From Thysanoteuthis rhombus (lineage: Eukaryota; Mollusca; Cephalopoda; Oegopsida; Thysanoteuthidae), in the NCBI GenBank assembly GCA_963457665.1, contig OY735231.1, forward strand, positions 37,496,906 to 37,560,905: 64,000 nt of DNA. The letters are read 5' to 3'. The notes beneath the pieces were generated by a model. It did no database searches, was not told the origin of the DNA, and saw only the letters and a program-made list of their open reading frames with translations. The stretch's first letter is position 1; each line of letters starts with the position of its first letter. Below, piece after piece: positions 46,323-57,599 of this stretch. Both the position numbers and the translations under genes were made by a program.

Positions 46323-46634
46323 CTGAGTTGACGAAAATGAAAAAAGTTGTATTCAAATTAAAATTATCAAATTAAAATTGTCAAAGTAGCAAGAGGCAGA
46401 GCATGTTAGTATGATAAATTTAATTAAAATATACAAATATTTTCCATATTTCCTTATGTACATATATATATATATACATATATAAAACTTTTAGCAGTAT
46501 GTATATAAAGTCAATTTTTTAAAGAATTATTGGTCCAATAAATGAGGTTTTTATCACTATCCTGCATAATATTTATCATCCTTTTTATAAACAGCATAAA
46601 AAGGAAAATGATTGATAACAGTTAATGTACTTAC

Positions 46635-47629
46635 CTTGACATCACCCAAAATGACAGACATATCGCCTTGTTTGCGTCGCTCTTCAATATCCCTCAACTG
46701 ACGAACTTCTTCCCTTCTTTGTGATGATAACTTGTATGCTTCTTCCCGTGGCATAGGCTTCATCCAGGGTTGAGTCCTGATAATATTGATATCAGGTAAA
46801 CTCCCGGGGTTACGAGCCTTGCTCAGGTTCTTCTGACTTTCCAGTGTGTATGACTTCAATGGCACCTCTTTTTCCGGGTTACTCACTTTAGGTGTCTGAG
46901 CCCTGATTCTTTTGCGGATGCCATTTTCAATGACAAACGTCTCTGTGTTCTTTGCCGCCAAGTTTTCACTGCTGACTGCCGCCTGATTTTCAGCTAAGCG
47001 CTGTTTCGCAGCTTCCGCCTCCTCCTCTCGTTTGATAATGCAGGGCAGTGTGCGTCGCCTCTGCAATGGACGGTGTTTGCTATCCTCCTCCATTGTTTCA
47101 GACACACCTGAATCTGGGGAGGTATCACTGGCAGGAGCACTGTTCCGCTGCTGCGAAGGATTCGGATCCCCTGCATCCAGCAGGTTACCAAGACCACTGT
47201 CATCCCTGACAGTGTTCGTAGTATACTGGTCAAAGTGATCGTTCAAGATGGTGGAGTTGAAGAGTTCACTAAATCCTCGACCCCTTCTTGATCCAGCCAA
47301 GAAACTATACCTACGAATCTTCAAAGACGGGCTACGAGAGGGTTGGGAAGCTGGTACCGCAGTGTTTTCTATGTGATGGGTTGCAGTTAACTGGCTCTGT
47401 GAGTATGCGTCATTGTGATAGTTCATTCCATCTGGCATGCCAGGGTTGTAGCCACCAGGGAGAGTGGAGTCCATTGAAGAAGTCAGGCCTATTAGAGCAG
47501 AATCCATCACATCTTGCTGGCCCAACTTTGTCCTTTGATGTGCATTGTGATTATTTGGAAGAACCTTGATATGGCTAAATTCATTTTCATCGGGATTCTC
47601 TAGAAGTTTCCTCTTCATAATATCTGGCC
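46635..47629 (-). CDS. Gene 2, second coding exon (unrecognised, mostly disordered protein)
   Basis: The 995 bp exon runs from an acceptor (ttccctag, AG ending at 47630) to a perfect donor AAG|GTAAGT (GT at 46633-46634). It joins the upstream exon in frame (phase 1 in, phase 0 out) and contributes residues 40-371 of the joined product. Visible features, in joined numbering: a basic stretch LKIRRYSFLAGSRRGRGFSE at about 142-161; a Ser/acidic stretch SDTSPDSGVSETMEEDS at about 207-223; basic RRRTLPCIIKREEE at about 230-243; and a charged, probably helical REEAYKLSSQRREEVRQLRD at about 334-353. RRYS and RRRT look like basophilic-kinase sites. Nothing suggests a membrane or secreted protein. The protein must continue into exons further left that I could not find. 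I do not recognise the family. Composition suggests a scaffold or cytoskeletal or signalling adaptor, which is a guess. Confidence 0.9.
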
Positions 47630-48269
47630 CTAGGGAAGAAAAGAAAAGAAAGCATCCATTGAGATTTTCCCTTATTAAAATCAGGTTTTACTTAACAACC
47701 CTGTGATTTGTTGGGTCACCTTTAGAAAAAAAGCAGTGCAATCTGATGTGACAAAAATGATTAATCTTCTGAGTAAAAGGGACTGACTTCAGCCTTGTTT
47801 TTGCAAAATCTGTCATTGTTATGAAATATGAACTAAGCAGGCAACACAAACCAAGATTTTTACAATTAATAGTTGAGTTATTCCATCAACTTCAATTCAT
47901 CAATCATGATATTTATCATAAACTCTGTCAAATAGAATGAACATATAAGCATTGTCAAGATGAAACTATATACTGGAAATATGATTTTCTTTATTCATCT
48001 GAAGAAGATTTTAATACATGATTGTTGGCTTATTCCTTGCTTGTAAGGATCAGGAAATGCTGGTTGATTTCAAAAGTTGTGATCAGCTTGAGTATACTGA
48101 ATCAAGTTTAAAGGCTTCGTACCCTTCCTTCGTACCCTTGCCTATTGGGTTAGGATAATCAAGGTAGCTGCCAAGGTGTAGGTTTTATGTCAGAGTACCC
48201 TTCTCTTAAATGTACAGCCTTAAAGAGCTGAAGGACTGCAGCTGCCCTACTATTTTATCCATTGCCTGG

Positions 48270-48390
48270 ATCTGGGAAGAGCATTAATGCAAAGTGATCA
48301 CAAACCACCAGAGCTAGAATTTGAACTTGGTTCAGAGTTCCCTTTTCCATGCCATAAGCTCGTAAACCACTCTGAATCTCATGGTAAAGT
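48270..48390 (-). mobile_element. Probable decayed tRNA-derived SINE
   Basis: The - strand shows a B box-like GTTCAAATTCTAGC preceded by GGTTTACGAGCTTATGGCAT. No clear tail is seen. Confidence 0.35.
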
Positions 48391-49304
48391 TTGTATGAAT
48401 ATCATGCGTTTGAGTGGGTGGAAGTTGTGCATCTAGAATTGAGTTGCTCTTCAACATACTAGCCATTATAACTATAACAATTAAATACAATCAAAGTATT
48501 TTAGTTTCTATTATTCTTTAGATAAAGACTCCGGTATTTGTTTAAGTCAGTCCTGTTCATTACCTTTGTTGTAAAATCAAATGGATACACTTTTATTTGA
48601 TTGGTGAATGTGTGTCTTTTGCCTTCTTACAAGCATATCAAGTGTCAGGGCTTATTTCAGTTAAGACTACTTGCTAATCAATCATGCACATGAGAGAGAA
48701 CATTCATCAGTCAATCATGCATACATGGAGCTCTTTTGTGTGGGAGAGTACATTGCGTACATGGCCTACTTATTTCAAAAATAAGAAATAAACAAATGAA
48801 GCTAGTAAAGAAGAATTAAAAAAAAAGGCATTGTAGGAAATAAAAGGGAGATAATGAGAAAATGCGTACGAAGTTATCCCTGTTTTAAAATTGTGTGTTG
48901 AGTAGTACTAATCGGAAAGCCGATCAAGCTTTCTACAGAAAAGCCTTTGTGAGAGAGATGCCTTGATGCCAACAATAAGAAAAATCTTTATAGAGCAATT
49001 AGTCTCAGAATGGACAACATCTTTGCTCCAAGCATGAAAATCAATTAGTCCCTTCATTACTATGTAAGTATAAAAAAAACAATGGGTGGTAAGCATAAAA
49101 AGACATCAGATAGTAAGTATAATCTGCCAATCTGGGCTATAAAGACCATTGATATCAGAAACATTTCTTTCTTCTGTAATGAAGTAACTATGGCTTTTCT
49201 CTATGTAACAGGAGGTTGAACAAATTTTTTGAAATACACATTCTCTAAAGTTTACTTCATGCCATTTTCTAGATAAAAGATGGAAAGTGAAAATAGTGTT
49301 TGTT

Positions 49305-49430
49305 TTGCAGCAAGCAATTATAGAGGCAGTATGCACCCTCTTCCTCTCTCTCCTGCATCCCAATTTCTCACAACCCAAATCTCTGATCATACTAACATCA
49401 CCATTTTAAGGTCTTAGAATGCTCAAAATA
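49305..49430 (+). repeat. Dispersed repeat, copy 2 (see 301-430)
   Basis: The same word order as the copy at 301-430, including TTTTGCAG at its start, in the same orientation. Confidence 0.55.
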
Positions 49431-49547
49431 AAAAGATGCAGTCTAATTTCAGTTTGCAAAATTTAGAAAAAAAAAAATAGGAGAGGCCTATGAAAGAAGT
49501 AAGGGTAAATTTTTGAGAAAAATAGAGTCTCTAATGCTGGAAAATAT

Positions 49548-49548
<1 letters not shown>

Positions 49549-49608
<60 letters not shown>
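49549..49608. repeat. (TA)n microsatellite
   Basis: An uninterrupted TA run of nearly 30 units. Confidence 0.95.
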
Positions 49609-49609
<1 letters not shown>

Positions 49610-49775
49610 ATGTGGTTTTGCAACCTATTACATATTTCCAGCTCTAATCTAAAACAACTTGACTTTTGAAGTATGAAGTTGAATGTATCGAGCACTCTAT
49701 GAAATAAATCTATCACATATCAGGCTTTGCTTTATATTACACTGTATTGCTAACCTGATCTGTACCATATGTATT

Positions 49776-49778
<3 letters not shown>

Positions 49779-49818
<40 letters not shown>
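49779..49818. repeat. (TA)n microsatellite
   Basis: An uninterrupted TA run preceded by CACA. Confidence 0.95.
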
Positions 49819-49821
<3 letters not shown>

Positions 49822-49894
49822 GAACTACACGTATGATGCCATGGCCCTGAAAGTATTAAAATAAAGCTATATATCAATATCATAGCTAAAGGTG

Positions 49895-50145
49895 AGGTGC
49901 TGATTGATCAATACTAGTGGGAAGCCATGTTAATATAACTGTTTTATTACCTGATAAACAACTGATGATCCTAGCAAGAAAAAATCACAAACAGTTCCAT
50001 ATCTAATTATGTGTAAAAATTAAGACTTCTGAAAAAATTACATAAATTATATCAACAGATATTGGGAAATAATTTACTACTATGGCATAAACTAAAAAAA
50101 CATTTTTTTTGTATATCTAGTGTTTAAAGCTGTAAAACTTTCTTG

Positions 50146-50184
<39 letters not shown>

Positions 50185-50890
50185 GAAATAAATACACCCA
50201 CTGACATAACTAAAATTCTACAAAGACATGAAGATATGTTGATCAACAAACTCAAAACTCCCCTCCCTAATGGACTTAACACCAAACTTAACAACCCTAA
50301 CCACACAGATCTCTAAATCATAATCCCCCCCATTAATAACAACCTTGCATCCATACTCTACCCTCCCTCAGATATATCTGATACTTGGAACCTCACAGTC
50401 ACTCGGACCCATAACAACTATAACTTTTTTATGGTATTCCACTCGTACAAATCAGAGCCGACAAACAATGACCTATAAGGTTAATACAAATTCCTTGACC
50501 TCATCACCCCACCATCTATACTATCACTAACCTTCCCATACAATTTAATACTAAACCACTTTCCTTCTACTCTGACAACCTATGGTCTCTCCAAGACCTA
50601 CTACTGCTGCTAACACCACATCTTACCACAGACAAGCACAGATATCATCAGAGACTGAATTAAGTCCCACATATCCGGATGACCCTAAAAGATGGGATTC
50701 CAATTTTTGTTCCCAAAGTGAAACATCTGATTGTGAATTTGTTTTCCAGAGTAAACTTTTAACCACTGAATGGTACTCACACGCACACAGCACACGCTAC
50801 TGAAGATGGAAATACCTCCTGAAACATGTTTAGCTCACCAATGAATACATTTATAGATTAATAAACCAAGTTTCTATGCACTTTTACTTC
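49895..50890 (+). mobile_element. Retroelement-like remnant with CTGAAGATGG...GAAACATGTT near its end
   Basis: The segment 49895-49975 (GATTGATCAATACT, CCATGTTAATATAACTGTTT, AACAACTGATGATCC) recurs inverted at 54340-54425. After a (TA)n run (50145-50180), a C-rich, G-poor stretch with frequent stops continues to a terminal region containing CTGAAGATGGAAATACCTCC (50800), GAAACATGTTTAGC (50821) and AATAAACCAAGTTTCTATGC. The 3' part resembles the inverted ends at 2868-3205. Whether the parts form one element is uncertain. A Penelope-like origin is possible. No reverse transcriptase reading frame survives. Confidence 0.4.
50145..50180. repeat. (TA)n microsatellite
   Basis: An uninterrupted run of about 17 TA units. 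Confidence 0.95.
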
Positions 50891-51165
50891 TGAGTCTGTC
50901 TCACTTCCTGTTGTTCACATTATATATATATGTGTGTGTATGTGTGTATACTGCTATGGAAATCCCTCCCCACAATCTTCACTCATGAAGCCAAGCCATT
51001 CATTCATTTATTCATACACAAAAAAATTTGTACTGATTTTGTTGTTAAATGGCATTATGAGTGTTTAGTTGTAAGATATATTCATTTTATGTTTGAGTTG
51101 TTGATATTCTTCCCTAGATTTTAATATTTTTTTCAACATGTAGAAAGTATGATGAGAATACATAC

Positions 51166-51284
51166 CAGGTTGAATGAAATCCGGAGCATATTCTTTAGCC
51201 TTCATGCGAGCAATTTCTGAATCCTGGGCAGCCAATGTCGCTGCTTGGTCAGCCTGTTCAGACTTTGATCGAGCATTTGCCATT
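51166..51284 (-). CDS. Gene 2, first coding exon
   Basis: The exon follows a strong acceptor (ctctttccttttggtag, AG ending at 51285) and opens A-ATG, with the ATG at 51283-51281. It encodes 39 residues (MANARSKSEQADQAATLAAQ, then DSEIARMKAKEYAPDFIQP) and ends one base into a codon at donor CTG|GTATGT. Splicing to 47629 restores the frame as ...FIQP-G-PDIMKRK. The ATG sits one base after the acceptor, so at least one 5' UTR exon must lie to the right. A longer in-frame ATG at 51307 reads through the intron tract and is rejected. The segment is predicted helical and Ala/Glu-rich with no signal peptide. If upstream exons were coding and in frame, this would be an internal exon and ATG an internal Met. 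The start call is therefore probable, not certain. Confidence 0.8.
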
Positions 51285-51339
51285 CTACCAAAAGGAAAGA
51301 GAAACAAAGAATTATTCTCAGATTTCTATTAAAACACAA

Positions 51340-51910
51340 TGTAATCAAAACAGGACTGGTTAATCACTCAATAGAAACTGTCATGTGACCAATGTATTTT
51401 GCAACATACCATACTAAGGGTGATCAATCAAAAAATTTGTAAAAGGAGTAATCAGTGAATAAGTTACTGCTCTCGCTTTTTGTTGGCAAATGATCACTAA
51501 AATGTCTGAATTATAAGAAAACAAGTTTGACGCAAACTAAAGGATCAATTTAGCCTGAACTTACATTGCAAATTGAATCCCCCACTTGAAGCCTATCTAG
51601 AGGGGGAATTTAGAAAACAATCACAATCAAAAGAACTCTTTTTCTAAACATAGTAAGAAGTAATTATTATAATTTTTAGCCCTCTAGCTCCATTGGTGCT
51701 AACTGTACATATGATATATATAAAATATAACCAACCAGCCAGCCAGTTGGGCCAGCTTAAAACTGTTGTTGTCTCATATCTAGCTATAATTGTGTGTGTG
51801 TGTGTGTGTGCACTTGATTTACTCAACAACTGGCTATTCTACAAAAATTCACCAGATATATTAGTCAACACACTGTGTCAAGGTTTTTTGGATTAATAGT
51901 TCTTGAGAAA
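51340..51910 (+). mobile_element. Unnamed interspersed repeat X, longest copy
   Basis: The left part (ACTGTCATGTGACCAATG, GTGATCAATCAAAAAATT, AAACTAAAGGATCAATTTAG, CCCTCTAGCTCCATTGGTG) recurs at 55500-55860 and 61825-62010. The right part (CAACAACTGGCTATTCT, CACCAGATATATTAGTCA, GTTCTTGAGAAAT), after a (GT)n run, recurs inverted at 62935-63060. No coding capacity or known family was identified. Confidence 0.6.
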
Positions 51911-51961
51911 TACAATGAAAATAGATAAAAAAAATTACAGATTATAAATCTCTAACTGAAA

Positions 51962-52230
51962 ATTACAGACTTACATTTCGATATAAAATATCAAAAATAT
52001 CTAAATTTCAATATAAAATATCTACTGATCCAAATTTTGTTATGAGATATCTAAAGATCTAAATTTTGATATAAAATATCTACAGATCCAAATTTAGATG
52101 TAAATATCTAAAGATCTAAATTTAGATATTTTATATCTAAAGATCTAAGTTCAGATATTTTATAACTGAAGATCTAAATTTAGATATTTTATATCTAAAG
52201 ATCTAAATTTAGATATAAAATATCTAAATT
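51962..52230. repeat. 29 bp palindromic minisatellite (AGATCTAAATTTAGAT type)
   Basis: AGATCT or close variants occur at 52055, 52084, 52112, 52141, 52170 and 52199, giving 28-29 bp spacing. More degenerate units extend left to about 51962. Each unit carries the palindrome ATCTAAATTTAGAT and an ATATTTTATATCT or ATATAAAATATCT word, so the central part appears in both orientations. Confidence 0.85.
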
Positions 52231-52239
52231 TGCAACACT

Positions 52240-52410
52240 GAAGAGAAGTAACCAAAATACTTCAGAGCTGTAGTTTTGTATGATAGACGCTAATTTATTT
52301 TACATGAGTATAATGGCAAGCTCCTCCATACACAATAAAGTTTAGCCCATTCAAAACATGCACCTTTGGAATGGGCACTGCCCCAGAGATAAAAACAAAA
52401 TTCATAATGT
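52240..52410 (+). repeat. Dispersed repeat Y (second copy 60725-60910)
   Basis: ACATGAGTATAATGGCAAGC, TCCTCCATACACAATAAAG and CACCTTTGGAATGGGCACTG occur in this order. The copy near 60.8 kb has ACATGAAAATCATGGCAAGC, TGCTCCACAAAACCATGGAG and TACCTTTGGAATGGGCTCTA. Confidence 0.6.
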
Positions 52411-52559
52411 TTAATCATTATAAAGTTGTAGATTCTTACAAGAAATTTTTGGTGATGAGCAGTAAAATAACAACTTATTAAATGGCATGGAACTTTGTGC
52501 AAATCACATTACAACAAAGTAAGTAGTTTCAAGTGTAATATGGCAAAGATGAGTGTTGT

Positions 52560-52770
52560 TGATGATGGGTTCAAAGGGCATGGTGTGTTCAACTGGACTT
52601 CCTTGTGGCAAAAAGGATGTGAGTTCAAATCTCATTAAGAGCTCATCCTTAATTTCCAATTCGTACTTATATACTAACTATAGATTGATGACTGGTTAAC
52701 TTGTGATTAAGAGGAATTGAAAATTAAGATGAAAGAAAATACCAATTAGAAATTAACAATAACCATCGCA
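52560..52770 (+). mobile_element. tRNA-derived SINE
   Basis: A B box-like GTGAGTTCAAATCTCATT at 52619-52636, a body with ACTTATATACTAACT, and a tail AATTAAGATGAAAGAAAATA are in the order of the copy at 35518. The A box is decayed. Confidence 0.6.
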
Positions 52771-54756
52771 TTGAAATATTCACACTCAAATAGGCATTTG
52801 CAGGGCATTTGTTTTCACCTATATTTCAAGGCCCAGCAAATTAAGGCATTTGGGGTTAGATGCTACATCCTTGTTGTTAAGAAGTAGTCAGATGTATTGT
52901 GATAAGGAAAGCCCATCCCTTGTTCAACCCAGACGATTTGAAATAAACAACCCATGTCTCCTGTCTGACCTTTCTTTCTCCATTCTACATTCAATGAATT
53001 TAGTGAAAGCTCTCAACCAAAACTACAAAAGTTGTGTTCTACAACTTAACCACTAGACAGAAGACCATTGGCTGTTCCACAACTTTTTTGTATCATTACA
53101 CTAAGTGATTGGCAGTATTGAAAAAAAAACAGACTTTGATTTTATAAAAAAATTATCCCCTGTGGAACATATACTCTTCAATCAGTCCAAGAGATCTGCG
53201 AGAGATTATTGGTGAAACCTTCTCTTCAAACTTCCCCTACCATGCAGACATCAATAACTTGTGATCAATAACTTGTGATCAACATATTTTTTTGTAGCAA
53301 CACCCTTCCCTATCAATTAATAGTGACAAGAACAATTACAGTGATTTGAGATCAGAAGTTTAATACTGAAAAGTTGGTGTATGGTAATGAGTGTCATCAA
53401 CCTATCCTAACCACAGATATATAAATGTAAGTGCTGCTTTCATTGGTATGTAAGATAAGTAACAAAAGAATAGAAAAAAAGTTTTGCCTACAAAATTCTT
53501 GTTCTCTTATTGATCCCACAAAGTCTGTGTCAGTTGAAGGGAGATAGCCTCCATGTTTGATGGGTTTTACAACATATGTATACATGTCTATGCTATTTAA
53601 CTCTTATATTCATGGATAGCTAGTAACCGCTTGGAATTGACAGTGGAACTCTTTCATGAATAGAATAAAAAAATAATGGAACTCTTCTGTGGATTGAATA
53701 GAAAAAATTGAAAAAAAAATTCATCTATTGGTCAAAATGAGATAATTTTGATCATATTTTATTTCTATTGATAATGACATTCAATTTTTTTCCATCAATT
53801 TATGAGTTGAAGTATATTTATCCTAAAACTAATTCAGAACATTTATATCATATACATCTGTAAATATTCATTATCTCCTTTGTTTACATTTTATACAGAT
53901 ATTTCTATACGATTATAGCTTATCTCTCTCTAACACACTCTCTCTCTCCTTATACAGTCCTCTAATATGAGCTCCTTTTACAGAATCAAGTAACTGATAT
54001 GAGAAAGTACTGTTCCTAAGTAAAGCTCACAGTTAGTTAAAAAAAAGGGTGTAGTATTCTATCAAGATGATGCTTGACTGCATGTTTCTTTAGTGACCAG
54101 GCAACAATTGTTGCAGCTTGGCTGGGAAGTTTTTATTCATCTGCCGTATTCACCAAATATTGTATCATAGGATTACGATTTATTCTATAGTCTTCACAGG
54201 ATTTTGAGGATGAAATTTTAAAAAAGGGTGGATGGAATTATCAAGTTATGATGTAAATTTTTTCTGTGTTTTTTTTTCTGTTTCTGTTTTACATAAACTT
54301 TGTTATAATACTACTATGTGTCGATTTTCTATTGTTGGATCATCAGTTGTTTACCTTATAACTGTTTCGGGGATTTTAAAAACAAAACAGTCGTATTAAC
54401 ATGGCACCCCAGCAGTGTTGATCAAACATGTTTATATATATGACACATCCTCAGAGTAATAATGGGAGGTCATTTTAAAAAGGGTTTCGAAAAATACGAT
54501 GCATTCATAATTATTGTTGGATTATGTATGTTTTCTGATCATACATATGTATACAACACAACTTTGATTAGTGTTGGTTTTGATGGAATATGCTTAAGTT
54601 ATAGCTATACAAATTGATGTAACTAAGTGTAAGCCAAAAAAACCCCAAAACCATTAAATTATAATAAGACCTTGAACAGTGCAGTTTTGAAAAGCATGGA
54701 AAATTTTGAAATGAATTAACAGCACTAAACATGGTTTACCTATATATATATATATA
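52771..54756. other. Noncoding, few repeats
   Basis: Contains a 14 bp direct duplication (AATAACTTGTGATC twice, about 53251-53280), one AGGGAGATA motif (53540), a (CT)-rich stretch near 53930-53950 and the inverted match to 49.9 kb at 54340-54425. No exon was recognised. Confidence 0.4.
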
Positions 54757-55520
54757 GGATGCATTGGTCACGTGATGGTGTCTGTTGAGTGACTAACCAG
54801 AGTTGTTGTGATCACTTCTACAACAATTAAAACTTGGCTTTTTTTCCTATTGACATTTGCTGTATGCAAATAATTTTTGTTGAAGGCGTCTCTTTCTCTT
54901 TTGCTCACTATAAGAGAGGCAAAGTCTCTCTCTGTCTTTCTCTCTCTCTATATATATATATTTATGCTAAGAAAACAAATAAAAATGTATATGTTAAGCA
55001 AACACACACACACATATTTGTATACATATGCCAAATACACAACACACACTTACATAGTATCAGTTAGAATAGGCTTGGTGTGATGCCAAAGTAACTAAAT
55101 ACAATACATTTCCCAATGACAACTTTATTTATTGTAATGATAAGGCATCTGTCATTCGGCCATTATTTTGATATGAAAATCAGTAAGACAACATTGATGA
55201 TTGTAATATCCGGCAGATCATAGTAGTCATTCTTTTGTAGGCCTATTGAAATATTGCAATTACAAGCTCAACAAGTAACCATACAAAATTTATAAGCACT
55301 AAATGTCATGAGTTCAAATCAGCATTTTCCTGTAGAGATGAAAAGGTCCTGTGGACTTTGCCTCTATTATAGAGAGTGAAAGAGAAAGAGAAGATTTGAA
55401 TGGAAATTATTTGCATACAGCACCACTGTCAGGAGGAAAAAAGCCAAGTTTTAATCATTGTAAGAGTGATCACAATAAGATAGCAACAGGTCTGGTTATT
55501 CCCGCAATAGAGACTGTCAT
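54757..55520. repeat. Large inverted repeat, arms about 175 bp
   Basis: The left arm 54757-54935 includes GTCACGTGATGGTGTCTGTT, AAAACTTGGCTTTTTT and TGCAAATAATTT. The right arm 55345-55520 includes AAATTATTTGCATACAGCA, AAAAAAGCCAAGTTTTAAT and GACTGTCATGTAACC, its imperfect reverse complement. The arms are separated by about 400 bp that contains (TA)n and (CA)n. The outer parts belong to repeat X. Confidence 0.65.
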
Positions 55521-55860
55521 GTAACCAACGTCTTTTGGCAGCATGTCTGGTTGGGGTTGATCAATTAAAAAATTGGAAAAAAGGGGTGATTAATGAATGA
55601 ATTACTTTTGTTGGGCAGTGATCTCTAATAAAATCTGAATTTTCAAAAAATGAGTATGAATGATGCCAGATACAAACTAAGGAACCAATTTAGCATAAAC
55701 TTTAATTACAAACTGAATCCCACTGAAGATCTATTTTTGGGGAGGATTTTCAAAGAATAAAAAACTTTTTTCTAGATATAATAAGGAGTAAATGTTTAAA
55801 TTTTCAGCTCTCCAGCTCTATTGGTGTGACCTGCATGCACAATTCATACATAAATACACA
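55500..55860 (+). mobile_element. Interspersed repeat X, copy 2
   Basis: Shares AGACTGTCATGTAACCAACG, TTGATCAATTAAAAAATTGG, AAACTAAGGAACCAATTTAG and CTCTCCAGCTCTATTGGTG with the copy at 51340-51910. Confidence 0.6.
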
Positions 55861-56444
55861 GCCAGCCAGACCTGCTTGAAAACTGAAGAAACCCATGTGG
55901 ACAGTATTGGTTAAGGCCACAAAGAACAAAGTACAGTAATTATCTTTCTCATTAAAAAAATTGAACTAGATGAGTGATGATCTGAACCTCAAGAAAGCCC
56001 CTACAGAATTTGATGAAGATTTAATAATGCTAAAATGCTTCTAAACCTTTACATAGAGAATAAAGTTTAGTATCATTTCGTTTTGAAGCCTTCTGATCGA
56101 GAAACGAGAAAAGCTCAATGTCCAATTCCAGAGGGCCACTTCCCCATTGCGCTTAAAGGAGTATGGTCTGGTTCATTGCCTGATACCTAAGGCCTCTCAA
56201 AAAGGTAAGCGCTGACAGAACTGGACTACTTTTGGAACCACGTACACATACACATTACAGTTGTCCACACTAAACTGATCTTATGGGGTGGGGGATAGAT
56301 TTTCTTATCTGAAACATTGATATTGAATGATTTAACAGTAAATCAATGTGAAAAAAGCCAAGTGTTGATAGTTGGTGATCACTGGAATGGATTTATAACT
56401 ATAAGATTATAATCATAAATTTTTTGCTACAATTTACCTACATC
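55861..56444. other. Noncoding, nothing recognised
   Basis: Moderately complex sequence without splice-bounded open frames. Could contain undetected 5' UTR sequence of gene 2. Confidence 0.35.
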
Positions 56445-57545
56445 TGTTAGATTTATTCATTCACTGCTGAAGGGATAATCAGCCTGAGTGTAGTTGTGAT
56501 AAAAAGCAGCAACAATTAAGATGAAAGTAAATAGTAGCAAAAAAATCAATCTCAATAGTTTATAATACTTCATCTAATTAAATGAAAAAAATAAAAAACT
56601 CGATTATTGATACCGAATTATCATTTAATAACACTCATGGAGCAGAAGACATTGGGATAGGGAGTGAGTTCGAGGGTCTGATTTGGATTCACACTTGCCA
56701 GTTCAGTTTCAGTAGCTCAGTGGTAAGAGCAGTTGCATATTAAGTGAACCACTCTCCAGCATATAGAGACATGAGTTTGTTTCTCACCTGGCACTTCTTC
56801 TTTATTCTGATCCACCTTGTTAAATTTATTTACACACTGCTGAAGGTAAACCAGCCTGAGTTTACTTGTAATAAATAGCAACAACAATTGAAATGAAGGT
56901 AAATAATCACTAAAAAATAATATTAATAATTTACAAGACTTCATTTAATGAAATAAATGAGAGGAAAAATGGGATTAAGAGTTTGTCTTTTGCCTGGAAT
57001 TACCTAAAAAGATTGATGACATCCATAATGGAGTCCTAGAAATACAAGGTTTGGTCATCATAAAATTCTTAAAAACTGTCCAGTAACTGCTGGCAAGAAA
57101 AAGATTTTCTCTTTGTGAAAGATTATAAGCTACTGCAATTTGCAACTGGAATTAAGATGAAAGAAAATACTAGGCAAAAATTAAATATGATTGATAATGC
57201 TTCATCTAATAAAAAATAAGTCAAGATAATATTACCATTACTAATACCATCAGAGTACGTAAAAACAATAACAAATGTGGCACTGAGTGACCAGGGCAAA
57301 ATGAAGGATAAATTTAAGGGGTTAGATTAGATCTGCCAACTGTAAAAGCTCCAAATAGAAGAGCAATTGCTTTACATAGACAGACTTTTTGAGATAGAGA
57401 CATGTGAGTTTGAGTCTTGCCTAGAGCTTATTCTTTATTTTCTATCTGCACTGATTACTCACTGCCGTATACTGTCTGAGTAGTTGCGATGAAAAGCAAA
57501 AATCAATAATGGTTGACAATGCTTCATATAACAAAAAACAAATCA
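56445..57545 (+). mobile_element. Cluster of four same-orientation SINE copies
   Basis: Fragment 1 (56445-56585) is body plus tail AATTAAGATGAAAGTAAATA. Copy 2 (56700-56950) has A box TAGCTCAGTGGTAAGAGCAG at 56713-56732, a B box-like GAGTTTGTTTCTCACC, then body and tail. Fragment 3 (57110-57225) is a tail ending in GATAATGCTTCATCTAAT. Copy 4 (57310-57545) has AGCTCCAAATAGAAGAGCAA, B box GTGAGTTTGAGTCTTGCC, then body and a tail ending GACAATGCTTCATATAAC. All point the same way. Confidence 0.7.
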
Positions 57546-57599
57546 AGATAATATTATCACTGTAATTATCATTATTCTGTTCGGACAATCTGAACTCTT

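Larger units (their letters stand above)
47630..51165 (-). other. Gene 2 intron (3.5 kb) with repeats
   Basis: The intron is bounded by donor CTG|GTATGT and acceptor ttccctag|GG. It contains a probable SINE head (48270-48390, -), one AGGGAGATAA motif (48843), a dispersed repeat (49305-49430), three (TA)n microsatellites and a Penelope-like fragment (about 49900-50890). Confidence 0.75.

Noticed and set aside
47288..47569. + strand open frame opposite gene 2
   Set aside because: Antisense shadow of the well supported - strand exon.
51284..51307. Upstream in-frame ATG at 51307 (MFLFPFGR) as gene 2 start
   Set aside because: It lies in the polypyrimidine tract of a strong acceptor, so it is intronic.
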